The notes: generated by a model from the sequence alone, not told the origin. 64,000 nucleotides of DNA from Actinophytocola gossypii (GCF_025165815.1 NZ_JAFFZE010000011.1:62001-126000); one strand, 5' to 3'; shown: positions 45,715 through 56,661, numbered from the stretch's first letter. Made by a program: numbers and translations.

Positions 45715-46452
45715 GTGGTTCACGCTTCCTGCCGCGCGTCCAGCGCTCCCGTGCACGTCCGCGACCTAGGCACGATCGACTACCAGGCCGCGTGGTCGCT
45801 GCAACGCGACCTGGTCGCCACCCGCGCCGGGTCAGCCGACGCCGAGGACACGCTCCTGCTGCTGCAGCACCCGTCGGTCTACACCGCCGGCAAGCGCACC
45901 GAGCCGGACGAGCGTCCCGAGGACGGCACCCCGGTGATCGACGTCGACCGCGGCGGCAAGATCACCTGGCACGGCCCGGGGCAGCTGGTGGGGTACCCGA
46001 TCGTCAAGCTGGCCGACCCGGTGGACGTGGTGCGGTTCGTCCGCCTGCTGGAACAGGCGCTGATCGCGGTGTGCGACGACCTCGGCCTGACCAGCGGCCG
46101 GGTGGAGGGCCGCAGCGGCGTGTGGTTGCCGGCCGACCACCGTCCGGAGCGCAAGATCGCCGCCATCGGCATCCGGGTGCAGCGCGGCGTGACCATGCAC
46201 GGCTTCGAGATCAACTGTGACGCGGACCTCACCCCGTTCGACAACATCGTCCCGTGCGGCATCCGCGACGCCGGCGTGACGTCGCTGTCACTGGAGCTGG
46301 ACCGCCGCGTCACCGTGGCCGAGGTCCAGCCGCTGGCGGAGAAGCACGTGCTCGCCGCGCTGGACGGCGCGCTGCCGGTGGAGGACCGCTGGCTGCCCCG
46401 CTGGTCGCCGAGCTCGCCAGGGGTGAGCTTCGAGCTGGCCCAGCACCGCTGA
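45715..46452 (+). CDS. lipB: octanoyl-[ACP] transferase LipB
   Basis: A 245-aa LipB. It has [15 protein letters not shown], the [16 protein letters not shown] motif and the catalytic lysine and cysteine regions [23 protein letters not shown] and FDNIVPCGI. It moves octanoate from ACP to lipoyl domains (here DlaT), ready for sulfur insertion by LipA. In most relatives lipA follows directly; here four extra genes intervene. Confidence 0.93.
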   Translation: MVHASCRASSAPVHVRDLGTIDYQAAWSLQRDLVATRAGSADAEDTLLLLQHPSVYTAGKRTEPDERPEDGTPVIDVDRGGKITWHGPGQLVGYPIVKLADPVDVVRFVRLLEQALIAVCDDLGLTSGRVEGRSGVWLPADHRPERKIAAIGIRVQRGVTMHGFEINCDADLTPFDNIVPCGIRDAGVTSLSLELDRRVTVAEVQPLAEKHVLAALDGALPVEDRWLPRWSPSSPGVSFELAQHR

Positions 46453-46453
46453 G

Positions 46454-47050
46454 TCAGGGAGCGGCGCGCCGCATCCCGGTCATCACCGCGACGATCGTGC
46501 GGGTCACGTCCGCCGCCGTCGCCTTCGGGTCGGACGATCCAGCGATCGCCTCCGCGCCCGCGGACAGCGCGCCGAACAGGATCCGCGCGGTCACCTCCAC
46601 CGGCAACGGCTCGATCTCGCCAGCCTGCACGAGCGCCTCGACGGTCCCGCGCACCAGCCCGTAGCTGAAGTGCTCCTCGGCCTCGCGCCACCGCTCCCAG
46701 CCCATCACCACCGGCGCCTCGTGGATGACGACGCGCTGGTAGGCCGGGTCCAGGCACACCCGCACGTAGCCGCGGATGCCGGCCATCGCCCGGTCCCAGG
46801 CCGGCCCGTCGCCGTCGATGGCGGCCGACAGCCGGTCCATGGCGGCCGTCTCGACCTGGTTGAAGGCCGCCTCGAACAGCGCCTGCTTGCCGGAGAAGTG
46901 GTGGTACAGCGCGCCCTTGGTCACCCGCGCGCGCTTGACGATCGCGTCGAGCGAGGTGCCGGCGTAGCCGCGCTTGGTGAACAGCTCCAGGGCCGAGTCG
47001 ACCAGCGCGTGCCGGGTGGACTCGGTGTAGTCGCTGCGTCTTGACCGCAT
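46454..47050 (-). CDS. TetR-family regulator
   Basis: A 198-aa regulator. The HTH domain is at about 9-55 (ALVDSALELFTKRGYAGTSL, ARVTKGALYHHFSGKQAL). ATG 47050 (MRSRRSDYTESTRHAL) is preferred; the longer frame would run through its own operators. It is divergent from the 157-aa unknown gene, and two near-identical palindromes between the starts make autoregulation likely. The TetR stop lies immediately beside the end of lipB, convergent with it. Confidence 0.85.
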   Translation of the reverse strand: MRSRRSDYTESTRHALVDSALELFTKRGYAGTSLDAIVKRARVTKGALYHHFSGKQALFEAAFNQVETAAMDRLSAAIDGDGPAWDRAMAGIRGYVRVCLDPAYQRVVIHEAPVVMGWERWREAEEHFSYGLVRGTVEALVQAGEIEPLPVEVTARILFGALSAGAEAIAGSSDPKATAADVTRTIVAVMTGMRRAAP

Positions 47051-47066
47051 TGTCACCACGCTCACA

Positions 47067-47072
47067 ACCGTA
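47067..47072 (-). promoter_or_regulatory. -10 element of TetR gene
   Basis: TACGGT on the minus strand lies 16 nt before ATG 47050; the two palindromic operators sit just upstream, over the expected -35 region. Confidence 0.4.
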
Positions 47073-47087
47073 CGACACACCCGGCCC

Positions 47088-47127
47088 ACATACCGGTGGT
47101 ATGGTGGTGAACATACCGATGGTATGT
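47088..47127. promoter_or_regulatory. paired palindromic TetR operators
   Basis: CATACC-GGT-GGTATG (47089-47103) and ACATACCGATGGTATGT (47111-47127, a perfect 17-bp palindrome apart from its centre) share the same 6-bp arms, with centres 23 bp apart. They lie between the TetR gene and the divergent unknown gene. Confidence 0.8.
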
Positions 47128-47172
47128 CGAAGACCTGCGGTATGACCCACCTCACCGGCACAGGGGGCGACG

Positions 47173-47646
47173 ATGGGCTGGCACGAGTACTACGAACGCA
47201 AGGCGGCTCTCGACACGGTGGTCGCGGACGGGCTCACCGTCCCGGCCGGGTTCGACGGCGAGGACGAGGTGCTCCTGGCGCTGCACCACCGCTGGTCGAT
47301 GCGCCTCGCGGGCCGGGTGGACCTCGCCGTGCACGACATCGAGCGCGACCCCGACATCGACCCGGTGGACGCCGTCGGCGCCGCCTGGCGGGCGACCGCG
47401 GAGTCCGAGCCGGACCTGCGCCGCCTGCTCGACGAGCACGCCGAGCACCCCGCCCTGCGTGCCGTCACACTGGCCGAGCAGGCCATGCTCGCCCGCGCCG
47501 CCGGGCTCACCGAGCAGGCCGACGGCGCGGCCGAGCAGGCCGCGGTCGGCGCGGCGTTCCTCGCCCTGGTGCGCAGCCGGCCGGGCCGGGCCGAGCGCCG
47601 CAACCCGGTCGAGCGATTGCTCCGCCGCCTCGTCCCCTCCGCTTAG
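47173..47646 (+). CDS. unknown helical protein under TetR control
   Basis: A 157-aa protein beginning MGWHEYYERKAALDTVVADG, largely helical and rich in Ala, Glu and Arg, with no membrane segment or known motif. HHRWSMRLAGRVDLAVHDIE in the middle may be a metal- or ligand-binding helix pair. Its start faces the TetR gene across the paired operators, so it is the probable main target. I do not recognise a family. Confidence 0.6.
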   Translation: MGWHEYYERKAALDTVVADGLTVPAGFDGEDEVLLALHHRWSMRLAGRVDLAVHDIERDPDIDPVDAVGAAWRATAESEPDLRRLLDEHAEHPALRAVTLAEQAMLARAAGLTEQADGAAEQAAVGAAFLALVRSRPGRAERRNPVERLLRRLVPSA

Positions 47647-47681
47647 CCGACAGGACCTCCAAGCACGCCGGAACGTCGTTC

Positions 47682-47687
47682 TACGCT
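47682..47687 (+). promoter_or_regulatory. -10 element of second TetR gene
   Basis: TACGCT ends 7 nt before ATG 47695. Confidence 0.45.
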
Positions 47688-47694
47688 CCGGGAC

Positions 47695-48282
47695 ATGGCC
47701 CGCATGCCCCAGGAACACCTCGACGCCCGGCGCCGCCAGATCCTGGACGCCGCCCGGCGGTGCTTCGCCCGCGACGGCTTCCACGCCACCTCCATGCAGG
47801 ACCTGCTCGGCGAGGCCGGCCTGTCGGCGGGCGCGGTGTACCGCTACTTCCGGGGCAAGGACGACATCGTCGACGCCATCGCGGCGGAAGCGCTCGCCGA
47901 GGTCACGGCGGCCTTCGACGCGCCAGACGACACGGACCTCCCGCCGCTCGACGGCATCGTCGACCTGGTCCTGGGAACTGAGACACCGCCCCTGGCCACC
48001 TCGACCGAGTCGGCCAGGCTGCTGGTGCAGATCTGGACGGAAGCGCTGCGCTCGCCGGCGTTGGCGGCACGACTCGGCGAGGTCCTGGCCAGCACCCGCG
48101 GGATGCTCGGCCGCTGGGCGGAGCGGCACCGGGAACGCGGCCTGCTGCCCACCGACGTTCCGGCTGAGCAGGTGGCGGACGTGCTGATCGCCCTGGTCCA
48201 CGGATTCCTGGTGCGCCGCGCGGTGTACGGCGACGCCGATGCCGACGCGTTCCGGAACGGGTTGCGCGCGCTGCTGTCCTGA
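47695..48282 (+). CDS. TetR-family regulator
   Basis: A 195-aa regulator with HTH residues at about 16-60 (ILDAARRCFARDGFHATSM, GEAGLSAGAVYRYFRGKDDI) and a helical ligand domain. Unrelated to the first TetR protein beyond the fold. The methyltransferase follows on the same strand after 75 nt, with an AT-rich palindrome in the gap that is the likely operator for this protein. Confidence 0.87.
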   Translation: MARMPQEHLDARRRQILDAARRCFARDGFHATSMQDLLGEAGLSAGAVYRYFRGKDDIVDAIAAEALAEVTAAFDAPDDTDLPPLDGIVDLVLGTETPPLATSTESARLLVQIWTEALRSPALAARLGEVLASTRGMLGRWAERHRERGLLPTDVPAEQVADVLIALVHGFLVRRAVYGDADADAFRNGLRALLS

Positions 48283-48325
48283 ACGTCCTGCCTTGACGAC
48301 GTGCGGACGAACCTGGTGAAATAAA

Positions 48326-48342
48326 AGAACGAACATTCGTTT
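48326..48342. promoter_or_regulatory. TetR-type operator before methyltransferase
   Basis: AACGAA-CA-TTCGTT (48328-48341) is a perfect palindrome flanked by A and T runs, in a locally AT-rich stretch just upstream of the methyltransferase Shine-Dalgarno. Confidence 0.65.
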
Positions 48343-48357
48343 TTACAAGGGAGCGTC

Positions 48358-49164
48358 ATGGAACTCACCGGTGTCGGCGCGACCGCCCTCGGCGTAGCCC
48401 TCCTGCGGGCCAGGGAGAGCGCTCGCCCCGACCGGATCGTCGAGGACCCCTACGCCGGGCACTTCGCCCGGCACCTCGGCGACCCGTGGACCGCCGACCC
48501 GCACTTCCTGGCGCTGATGGCCGACCAGGTCGCCGTCCGCACCCGGTTCTTCGACGACATGCTGCTCGCCGCCACCCACGCCGGGATCGACCAGGTCGTG
48601 CTGCTGGCCTGCGGCGTGGACACCCGCGCGTTCCGGCTCGGCTGGCCCGCCGCGACCACGGTCCTCGAACTCGATTTGGCCGAGGTACTGGCCTTTCGCG
48701 ACGGCGTGCTCGCCCAGCAGGGTGCGACTGCCCGCTGCCGCCGCGTCGAGATCGCCGCCGACCTGCGCGGGGACTGGCCGACCACCCTGCAAGTCGCCGG
48801 CCACGATCCGGACCGCCCGACCGCGTGGCTCGCCGAGGGCATCCTCTACGCGCTGCCACCGGCCGCCGCGGACCTGCTCATCGACCGGGTCACCGCCGCG
48901 TCCACGCCAGGCAGCGTGCTCGCGCTCGACCACGTCGAGGACTCCGCCAGGCTTCGCACCGCCCGCGGCGCACTCGCCGCCGAGCTCGTCGACCTCTGGC
49001 AGGGTGGCCCCGACCAGGACCTCGCACACTGGCTCACCGCCCGCGGCTGGGCCACCCAGGTGCACGACGTCGCCGAGATCGCCGCCCGCTACGGCCGCCC
49101 CACCCCACCGGAAGCCGCGCCGGCCCGCGCCTGGCTCGTCGCGGCCGAGCTGGGCGGGAGGTGA
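48358..49164 (+). CDS. class I SAM-dependent methyltransferase (LCM/TIGR00027 type)
   Basis: A 268-aa methyltransferase of the leucine carboxyl methyltransferase-like family common in actinobacteria. It has ARPDRIVEDPYAGHF near residue 20, QVVLLACGVDTRAFRL (SAM motif), TTVLELDLAEVLAFR and AWLAEGILYALPPAA. Substrates of the family are mostly unknown; some act in natural-product pathways. GGGAG lies 6 nt before the ATG. Preceded by a TetR gene and its palindrome. Confidence 0.85.
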   Translation: MELTGVGATALGVALLRARESARPDRIVEDPYAGHFARHLGDPWTADPHFLALMADQVAVRTRFFDDMLLAATHAGIDQVVLLACGVDTRAFRLGWPAATTVLELDLAEVLAFRDGVLAQQGATARCRRVEIAADLRGDWPTTLQVAGHDPDRPTAWLAEGILYALPPAAADLLIDRVTAASTPGSVLALDHVEDSARLRTARGALAAELVDLWQGGPDQDLAHWLTARGWATQVHDVAEIAARYGRPTPPEAAPARAWLVAAELGGR

Positions 49165-49198
49165 GCGTCGGGCCTGCTGGCGTCCGGTCGAGGGGGCG

Positions 49199-49204
49199 TA
49201 GCCT
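49199..49204 (+). promoter_or_regulatory. -10 element of lipA
   Basis: TAGCCT ends 6 nt before GTG 49211. Confidence 0.5.
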
Positions 49205-49210
49205 GGCGAG

Positions 49211-50215
49211 GTGACCATTGCGCCGGAGGGGCGAAAGCTGCTGCGTCTCGAGGTACGCAACAGCCAGACCCCGATCGAGAAGAAGCCGTCGTGGATCAAG
49301 ACCCGCGCCAAGATGGGTCCCGAGTACCGGGAGCTGAAGGGCCTGGTCCGACGGGAGGGCCTGCACACCGTGTGCGAGGAGGCCGGCTGTCCCAACATCT
49401 ACGAGTGCTGGGAGGACCGCGAGGCCACGTTCCTCATCGGGGGCGAGCAGTGCACGCGGCGATGTGACTTCTGCCAGATCGACACCGGCCGGCCCGCGGC
49501 GCTCGACCGCGAGGAGCCGCGCAAGGTGGCCGAGTCGGTGCAGGCGATGGGCCTGCGGTACGCGACGGTCACCGGTGTCGCCCGCGACGACCTCCCCGAC
49601 GGCGGCGCGTGGCTGTACGCCGAGACCGTGCGCCGCATCCACACGATGAACCCGGGTACCGGCGTCGAGCTGCTGATCCCCGACTTCAACGCCGACCCCG
49701 CACAGCTGGCCGAGGTGTTCGACTCCCGGCCCGAGGTGCTGGCGCACAACCTGGAGACCGTGCCGCGGATCTTCAAGCGCATCCGCCCGGCGTTCCGCTA
49801 CGAGCGCTCCCTCGAGGTGATCACCAGGGCGCGCGAGTTCGGCCTGGTGACGAAGTCGAACCTGATCCTGGGCATGGGCGAGACGCCGGACGAGGTCACC
49901 GAGGCGCTGCGCGACCTGCACGACGCCGGCTGCGACATCATCACGATCACCCAGTACCTGCGTCCGTCGGTGCGCCACCACCCGATCGACCGCTGGGTGA
50001 AGCCGGAGGAGTTCCTGGAGCACAAGGAGTCGGCCGAGCGCATCGGCTTCGCCGGGGTGATGGCCGGGCCGCTGGTCCGCTCGTCGTACCGGGCCGGGCG
50101 GCTGTACGCGCAGGCGATCGCGCACCGCGGCGAGGAGGTCCCGGAGGCACTGCGGCACCTCACTGAGACCGGCCCGGCGAACCAGGAGATCGGCGCGGTC
50201 CTCAGCCGCCAGTAG
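49211..50215 (+). CDS. lipA: lipoyl synthase
   Basis: A 334-aa radical-SAM enzyme. The auxiliary-cluster motif [12 protein letters not shown] (CX4CX5C) is near residue 56, the radical-SAM motif CTRRCDFC follows, and the C-terminal RSSYRAG serine ligates the auxiliary cluster. It inserts two sulfurs into octanoyl-lipoyl domains. Its own -10 box lets it be expressed apart from the inserted genes that separate it from lipB. Confidence 0.95.
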   Translation: MTIAPEGRKLLRLEVRNSQTPIEKKPSWIKTRAKMGPEYRELKGLVRREGLHTVCEEAGCPNIYECWEDREATFLIGGEQCTRRCDFCQIDTGRPAALDREEPRKVAESVQAMGLRYATVTGVARDDLPDGGAWLYAETVRRIHTMNPGTGVELLIPDFNADPAQLAEVFDSRPEVLAHNLETVPRIFKRIRPAFRYERSLEVITRAREFGLVTKSNLILGMGETPDEVTEALRDLHDAGCDIITITQYLRPSVRHHPIDRWVKPEEFLEHKESAERIGFAGVMAGPLVRSSYRAGRLYAQAIAHRGEEVPEALRHLTETGPANQEIGAVLSRQ

Positions 50216-50333
50216 GTGCGGCGGGTCAGTCCCTGGGTTGATGTCCGGGGGAACCCCGATGTGTCAGCGTTGGTCCAACTGCCAGACTTTCACCCGTCCG
50301 GGGGTTGTGGATCTTCGTCGAGGGGAGCTCGCT

Positions 50334-51023
50334 GTGCTGACCGATGTCCTGGAGTGGCTACGGGAACTGCCACACCCGGCGCTGTTCGGCGCAACGGGGT
50401 TGCTGGTGTTCCTCGAGTGCACCATCGGTCTCGGGTTCATCGCGCCGGGCGAGAGCGGCCTGCTCATCGCGTCGGCGGTGGTGGTGACCAACGTGCCGAA
50501 GGGCATCCTGCTGTGGCTGGTGGTGACGGTTGCCGCCGGCATCGGCGACTCGATCGGCTACGCCATCGGCAGGCGGTTCGGCCCGTCCCTGCGCGAGACG
50601 AAGCTGATCCAGAAGTACGGCGTAGAAGGCTGGGACAAGGCGACCGGCATCCTGCGCAAGCGGGGTGCCTGGGCGGTGTTCTTCGCGCGGTTCCTGCCCG
50701 TGGTGCGAACCCTGACCCCGGCGGCGGCGGGGACGTCGCAGTTGCCGTACCGGAAGTTCCTGCCCGCGGTGGTGGCCGGCGCGGCGTGCTGGTCGGCCCT
50801 GCACATCACGCTGGGTGCCCTGCTCGGCGAGGCGGCCGAGCAGATCGAGAGCGCCATGGGCGTCGGCGGCAGCGTCATCGTCGGCGGTCTGGCGCTGGCC
50901 CTGGTGATCACGATCGTCGTGCACAAGCGCCGCAAGGCCAAGCGCACGCCGGTCGTGGTGGTCCCCGAGGAGAAGTCCCCCACTCGCGGCGACAGCGACC
51001 CGGAGCTGGAGCGCGCGAACTAG
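50334..51023 (+). CDS. DedA-family membrane protein
   Basis: A 229-aa SNARE-associated/DedA (VTT) protein. Typical stretches are GLGFIAPGESGLLIASAVV, GDSIGYAIGRRFG and FFARFLPVVRTLTPAAAG with the conserved arginines, followed by membrane helices and a charged tail. Family members act in membrane-lipid translocation or homeostasis. GTG 50334 is chosen for GAGGGGAG 6 nt upstream; the frame is open to 50238. Confidence 0.85.
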   Translation: MLTDVLEWLRELPHPALFGATGLLVFLECTIGLGFIAPGESGLLIASAVVVTNVPKGILLWLVVTVAAGIGDSIGYAIGRRFGPSLRETKLIQKYGVEGWDKATGILRKRGAWAVFFARFLPVVRTLTPAAAGTSQLPYRKFLPAVVAGAACWSALHITLGALLGEAAEQIESAMGVGGSVIVGGLALALVITIVVHKRRKAKRTPVVVVPEEKSPTRGDSDPELERAN

Positions 51024-51113
51024 GACTGCCGGTAGCGCTCAACCAGCGCTGCGGCGACGCGACCTTCCGAGGAGGAAGCCGCGATCCTGCGTGGCAGGGC
51101 CGCGGCGGCCGGC

Positions 51114-51578
51114 ATGTCGCCGCAGGCGCACATCGCCGACATCGCGAGCGCCCTCGTCGCGCTGCGCCGCAGTCAGACCCGACGCGCCCTCGCGCGGCTG
51201 GCCGAACGACGCGGAGAACGCACCGGCCCACCCGACGCGGTGTTCGACCTGCTCGACGCGCTCGCCGACCGCACCGAGCGGCTGACGGTCACCGAGGCCG
51301 CCGCCGCGCTGGGGGTCGACCAGGCCCGGGCCAGCCGCCTGGCCGCACAGGCGATCGGGGCCGGGCTGGCCCGCCGGGAACCCGATCAGGCGGACGGCCG
51401 TCGCTCCATCCTGGCGCTCACCCCCGACGGACACGCCGCCCTCGACCGGATCAGCGCCTTCCGGCGGGCAACCGTCGCCGACGCCACCGCCGACTGGTCG
51501 GCCGACGACCGAGCGGCCCTGGCCGAGCTGCTGACCCGCTTCGTCCGCGACTTCGCCGCCCGGACGGAGGCGCGGTGA
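51114..51578 (+). CDS. MarR-family regulator
   Basis: A 154-aa winged-helix regulator: LTVTEAAAALGVDQARASRLAAQAI is the recognition helix region and RREPDQADGRRSILALTPDG the wing. Helices at both ends form the dimer. Ligand and targets are not visible; no convincing palindrome was found beside it. The start codon is uncertain because the frame is open a little further upstream. Confidence 0.8.
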   Translation: MSPQAHIADIASALVALRRSQTRRALARLAERRGERTGPPDAVFDLLDALADRTERLTVTEAAAALGVDQARASRLAAQAIGAGLARREPDQADGRRSILALTPDGHAALDRISAFRRATVADATADWSADDRAALAELLTRFVRDFAARTEAR

Positions 51579-51591
51579 CCCGGGCGGGGTC

Positions 51592-51777
51592 AGCCGGCGA
51601 ACGTCAGCAGCGTGAGGGACGGCCGCGGGTCGCGCGCCGACGGCAGGTTGGCGAGCCGCCACGGCCCGCGTCCCGGCGGCAACCGCACGGGCGTCGTGGC
51701 CGACACGCCGGTAAGCACGCCCCCGGTCGCAACCCTGACAGCCACGGCCAGGGGGAATCGTTGCCAACTAGCGTTGA
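51592..51777 (-). pseudogene. possible gene remnant next to tRNA-Val
   Basis: On the minus strand a frame with no start codon reads IGLFNASWQRFPLAVAVRVA, continues through VRLPPGRGPWRLANLP and ends LTLLTFAG at a stop (TGA, 51592-51594). It looks like the C-terminal end of a real protein, but the frame begins immediately beside the tRNA gene. I cannot name the family. It may be chance. Confidence 0.3.
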
Positions 51778-51791
51778 ACAGGCCGATTCGG

Positions 51792-51863
51792 TGGGCACAG
51801 CAGGGATCGAACCTGCGACCGCTCGGGTGTAAACCGAGTGCTCTCCCGCTGAGCTATGTGCCC
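51792..51863 (-). tRNA. tRNA-Val (anticodon TAC)
   Basis: The minus strand folds as a full cloverleaf: acceptor GGGCACA/TGTGCCC, D arm GCTC...GAGC, anticodon stem CTCGG/CCGAG with loop TTTACAC (anticodon TAC), and T arm GCAGG-TTCGATC-CCTGC. The CCA end is not encoded. Confidence 0.95.
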
Positions 51864-51896
51864 GGGGTGCCAGGACACCACCCAGCACCGTACGGG

Positions 51897-52361
51897 TCAG
51901 ACGGGCAGTGCCGCCACCGCCCGCTTCCACGCGTCCTGGTCACGGGCCTCGCCCGGCGCGTTGACCTCGGCGAACCGCAGGACGCCGGCGCGGTCGACCA
52001 GGAACGTGCCGCGCACGGCCATGCCGCGGTCGGCGTCGAAGACCCCGTACGCCTTCGCCACCTCGCCGTGCGGCCAGAAGTCGCTCAGCAGGGGGAACTG
52101 GTAGCCCTCCTGGATCGCCCACGCCTTCTGCGCGAACACGTGGTCGACCGACACGCCGAGCACCCGCACGCCCGCCGAGTCGTACGCGCCCAGGTCGTCC
52201 CGCAGCTGGCACAGCTCGCCGGTGCAGATCCCGCTGAACGCGAACGGGTAGAACACCAGCAGCACGTTCTTCTCGCCGCGGAACGACGACAGCGTGACCT
52301 GCTGGTTGTTCTGGTCCGCGAGCGTGAAGTCCGGCGCCTCGGCACCGACCTGGACGACCAT
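51897..52361 (-). CDS. ahpE: AhpE-type one-cysteine peroxiredoxin
   Basis: A 154-aa thioredoxin-fold peroxidase. The active-site stretch YPFAFSGICTGELC contains the peroxidatic cysteine C46 in a PxxxSxxC motif and a second Cys at 51; the arginine partner is in AVRGTFLVDR. Sequence and place match Rv2238c, a reducer of peroxides and peroxynitrite. ATG is placed by GGAGG-like GGGGAGGAGCTCGG upstream. Confidence 0.9.
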   Translation of the reverse strand: MVVQVGAEAPDFTLADQNNQQVTLSSFRGEKNVLLVFYPFAFSGICTGELCQLRDDLGAYDSAGVRVLGVSVDHVFAQKAWAIQEGYQFPLLSDFWPHGEVAKAYGVFDADRGMAVRGTFLVDRAGVLRFAEVNAPGEARDQDAWKRAVAALPV

Positions 52362-52410
52362 CCGAGCTCCTCCCCTGGCTTCTCCCGAGTGTTCGGGCAG
52401 AGCTTAGGGG

Positions 52411-52842
52411 TCAGCGCTTGGTCTTGGCCGACTTGGGTGACACCAGCCTGCTTCCCGACCACTCCGAGCCGACCGACATGTTCGACGTCTGGGACAGGCC
52501 CGCCGTGGGCACCGCCTCGGCGACCTCGCTCGGCTCGACGTGGCCGTCGCGGCCCGTCTTCGGGGTGAGGACCCAGATCACGCCGTTGTCGGCGAGCGGA
52601 CCCATGGCGTCCATGAGTGCGTCGACAAGATCGCCGTCGTCGTCACGCCACCACAGCAGGACCACGTCGACGACATCGTCCGCGTCCTCGTCGAGCAGTT
52701 CACCGCCCGCGCGTTCCTCGACGGCGGCACGCACGACGTCGTCGACGTCCTCGTCCCACCCGATCTCCTGGACGACCATGCCAGGCTCGATCCCGAGCCT
52801 CTCGGCGACACCGGCCTTGCCGGCGTCTCCCGCGGCGACCAC
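52411..52842 (-). CDS. DUF3052 family protein
   Basis: A 143-aa acidic protein: GIEPGMVVQEIGWDEDVDDV, DVVDVVLLWWRDDDGDLVDAL, GVIWVLTPKTGRDGHVEPSEV, then a basic Ser/Lys tail. This matches the DUF3052 family and Rv2239c by position next to aceE and ahpE. Function unknown. The frame is open to 52947; GTG 52842 is preferred because AAGGAGG lies about 10 nt upstream, whereas GTG 52851 touches that site. Confidence 0.82.
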   Translation of the reverse strand: MVAAGDAGKAGVAERLGIEPGMVVQEIGWDEDVDDVVRAAVEERAGGELLDEDADDVVDVVLLWWRDDDGDLVDALMDAMGPLADNGVIWVLTPKTGRDGHVEPSEVAEAVPTAGLSQTSNMSVGSEWSGSRLVSPKSAKTKR

Positions 52843-52979
52843 GGCTTTCACTCCTCCTTGACGCCATCGCGGTGATCGGACCTCGGCCACCGCCCAACGG
52901 TATTGGGATAGCGAACACTGAGCGTGCCCACCTGCGCAACCACCCACGCCGGGTTTCCCGCCCCCGACGCTTCCAACCG

Positions 52980-53026
52980 CCGCTCGCGTGAGCAGCCTTA
53001 CTCACCAGTAACGATGACGCGAGCGG
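52980..53026. promoter_or_regulatory. nested inverted repeats before aceE
   Basis: CCGCTCGCGT (52980-52989) and ACGCGAGCGG (53017-53026) are perfect inverted arms. Between them TTACT-CACC-AGTAA (52998-53011) is a second palindrome. They lie between the divergent DUF3052 gene and aceE, where a regulator could act on both. Confidence 0.55.
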
Positions 53027-53103
53027 CCATCGAGACGACGATGGCACAGTAGGGGCCGGAACAGGGCCGGAATCGGTCCATGAGCGCAGGCACTGGAGAT
53101 CCC

Positions 53104-55875
<2,772 letters not shown>

Positions 55876-56265
55876 CTCTCTGTGACCCAGCTGACCTGCG
55901 ATGATGAACCGGTAGCACGATAGGGGGACAGCGCTGGCGGCGGTGCCGTTGGCGAGTCCATAGTGGAGCTACCGGTGGGGACCGGGGAGAAGGGGCCGCC
56001 CGGCGGCGTGCGCACCGCCACGCCGGGGGGCCCCGCATCCGGTATCTCCTGTTCGGTGCTGCGCACCTTCCCGGAGGCGGATGCGGGGGTCTATGCCCTG
56101 GGGGGCGACCCCCCAGACCCCCACGGTGCGAGCTTCTTGCGACCCGGCGTGGTTGCTTTTTGGAGTGACCAGCGCTGGCGCTTCGCGCCATTTGGGGGCC
56201 TTGGCCTTTGGTCCCCTTGGCCATCTGGCTTCCTTCAAGGCGCGCGAGGTTCCCGAGCCTGACGT
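55876..56265. other. gene-free stretch, possible dispersed repeat element
   Basis: About 390 nt after aceE without a convincing gene. It includes a perfect 8-bp hairpin CTGGGGGG-CGA-CCCCCCAG (56098-56116) and G-rich runs. A minus-strand frame (55969-56238) contains ARTVGVWGVAPQG-type text that I recall from repeated intergenic elements of Pseudonocardiaceae genomes; only one copy occurs here, so this is unverified. Confidence 0.35.
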
Positions 56266-56397
56266 GCGAGTCGTACGTTCGCGTCGCGCGAGTCGTACGT
56301 TCGCGTCGCGCGAGTCGTACGTTCGCGTCGCGCGAGTCGTACGTTCGCGTCGCGCGAGTCGTACGTTCGCGTCGCGCGAGTCGTATGTTCGCGTCGT
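56266..56397. repeat. six tandem copies of a 22-bp unit
   Basis: Units start at 56266, 56288, 56310, 56332, 56354 and 56376; the first five are identical (GCGAGTCGTACGTTCGCGTC plus GC) and the last has two changes. Each contains an imperfect dyad around CGTACG. There are no spacers, so it is not CRISPR. It lies about 280 bp before fasR. Confidence 0.95.
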
Positions 56398-56661
56398 GGG
56401 CTGTGTGTGTCACGCTCCCGGATTGGGCGGTCCGCGGGTTCGGACTGCCGGACCCGCTGGCGTCCTGGCTGGGATCGGGGCTTGTGTAGCGCGAGTCCGG
56501 CTACCGGCCGAGCCGAGGTCACTTTCGTTAGGTGGGCGAGGCACATGTTCTGTGGCGCCCTGCGGGAGCTGGCGTCTTTCTTGCTGCGAATTGCATATGG
56601 CGTTGGGGGTGGGTTTGGGGGGCTTTGCGTTGGTCGGGCGGTCTAGGGGTGGTGGGGTGGT

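Noticed and set aside
41101-45756. 1551-codon minus-strand open frame opposite lpdA, dlaT and the epimerase gene
   Set aside because: It is a shadow frame created by GC-rich codon bias; its translation is low-complexity, and the plus-strand genes are unmistakable.
46454-49164. Biosynthetic gene cluster suggested by TetR plus methyltransferase
   Set aside because: No core synthase (PKS, NRPS, terpene or RiPP genes) is present; kept only as a small unknown module.
55969-56238. 89-aa minus-strand gene between aceE and fasR
   Set aside because: No ribosome site, unusual composition and resemblance to text from intergenic repeats; treated as non-coding.
56266-56397. CRISPR array
   Set aside because: Units are contiguous 22-bp tandem copies without spacers, and there are no cas genes.
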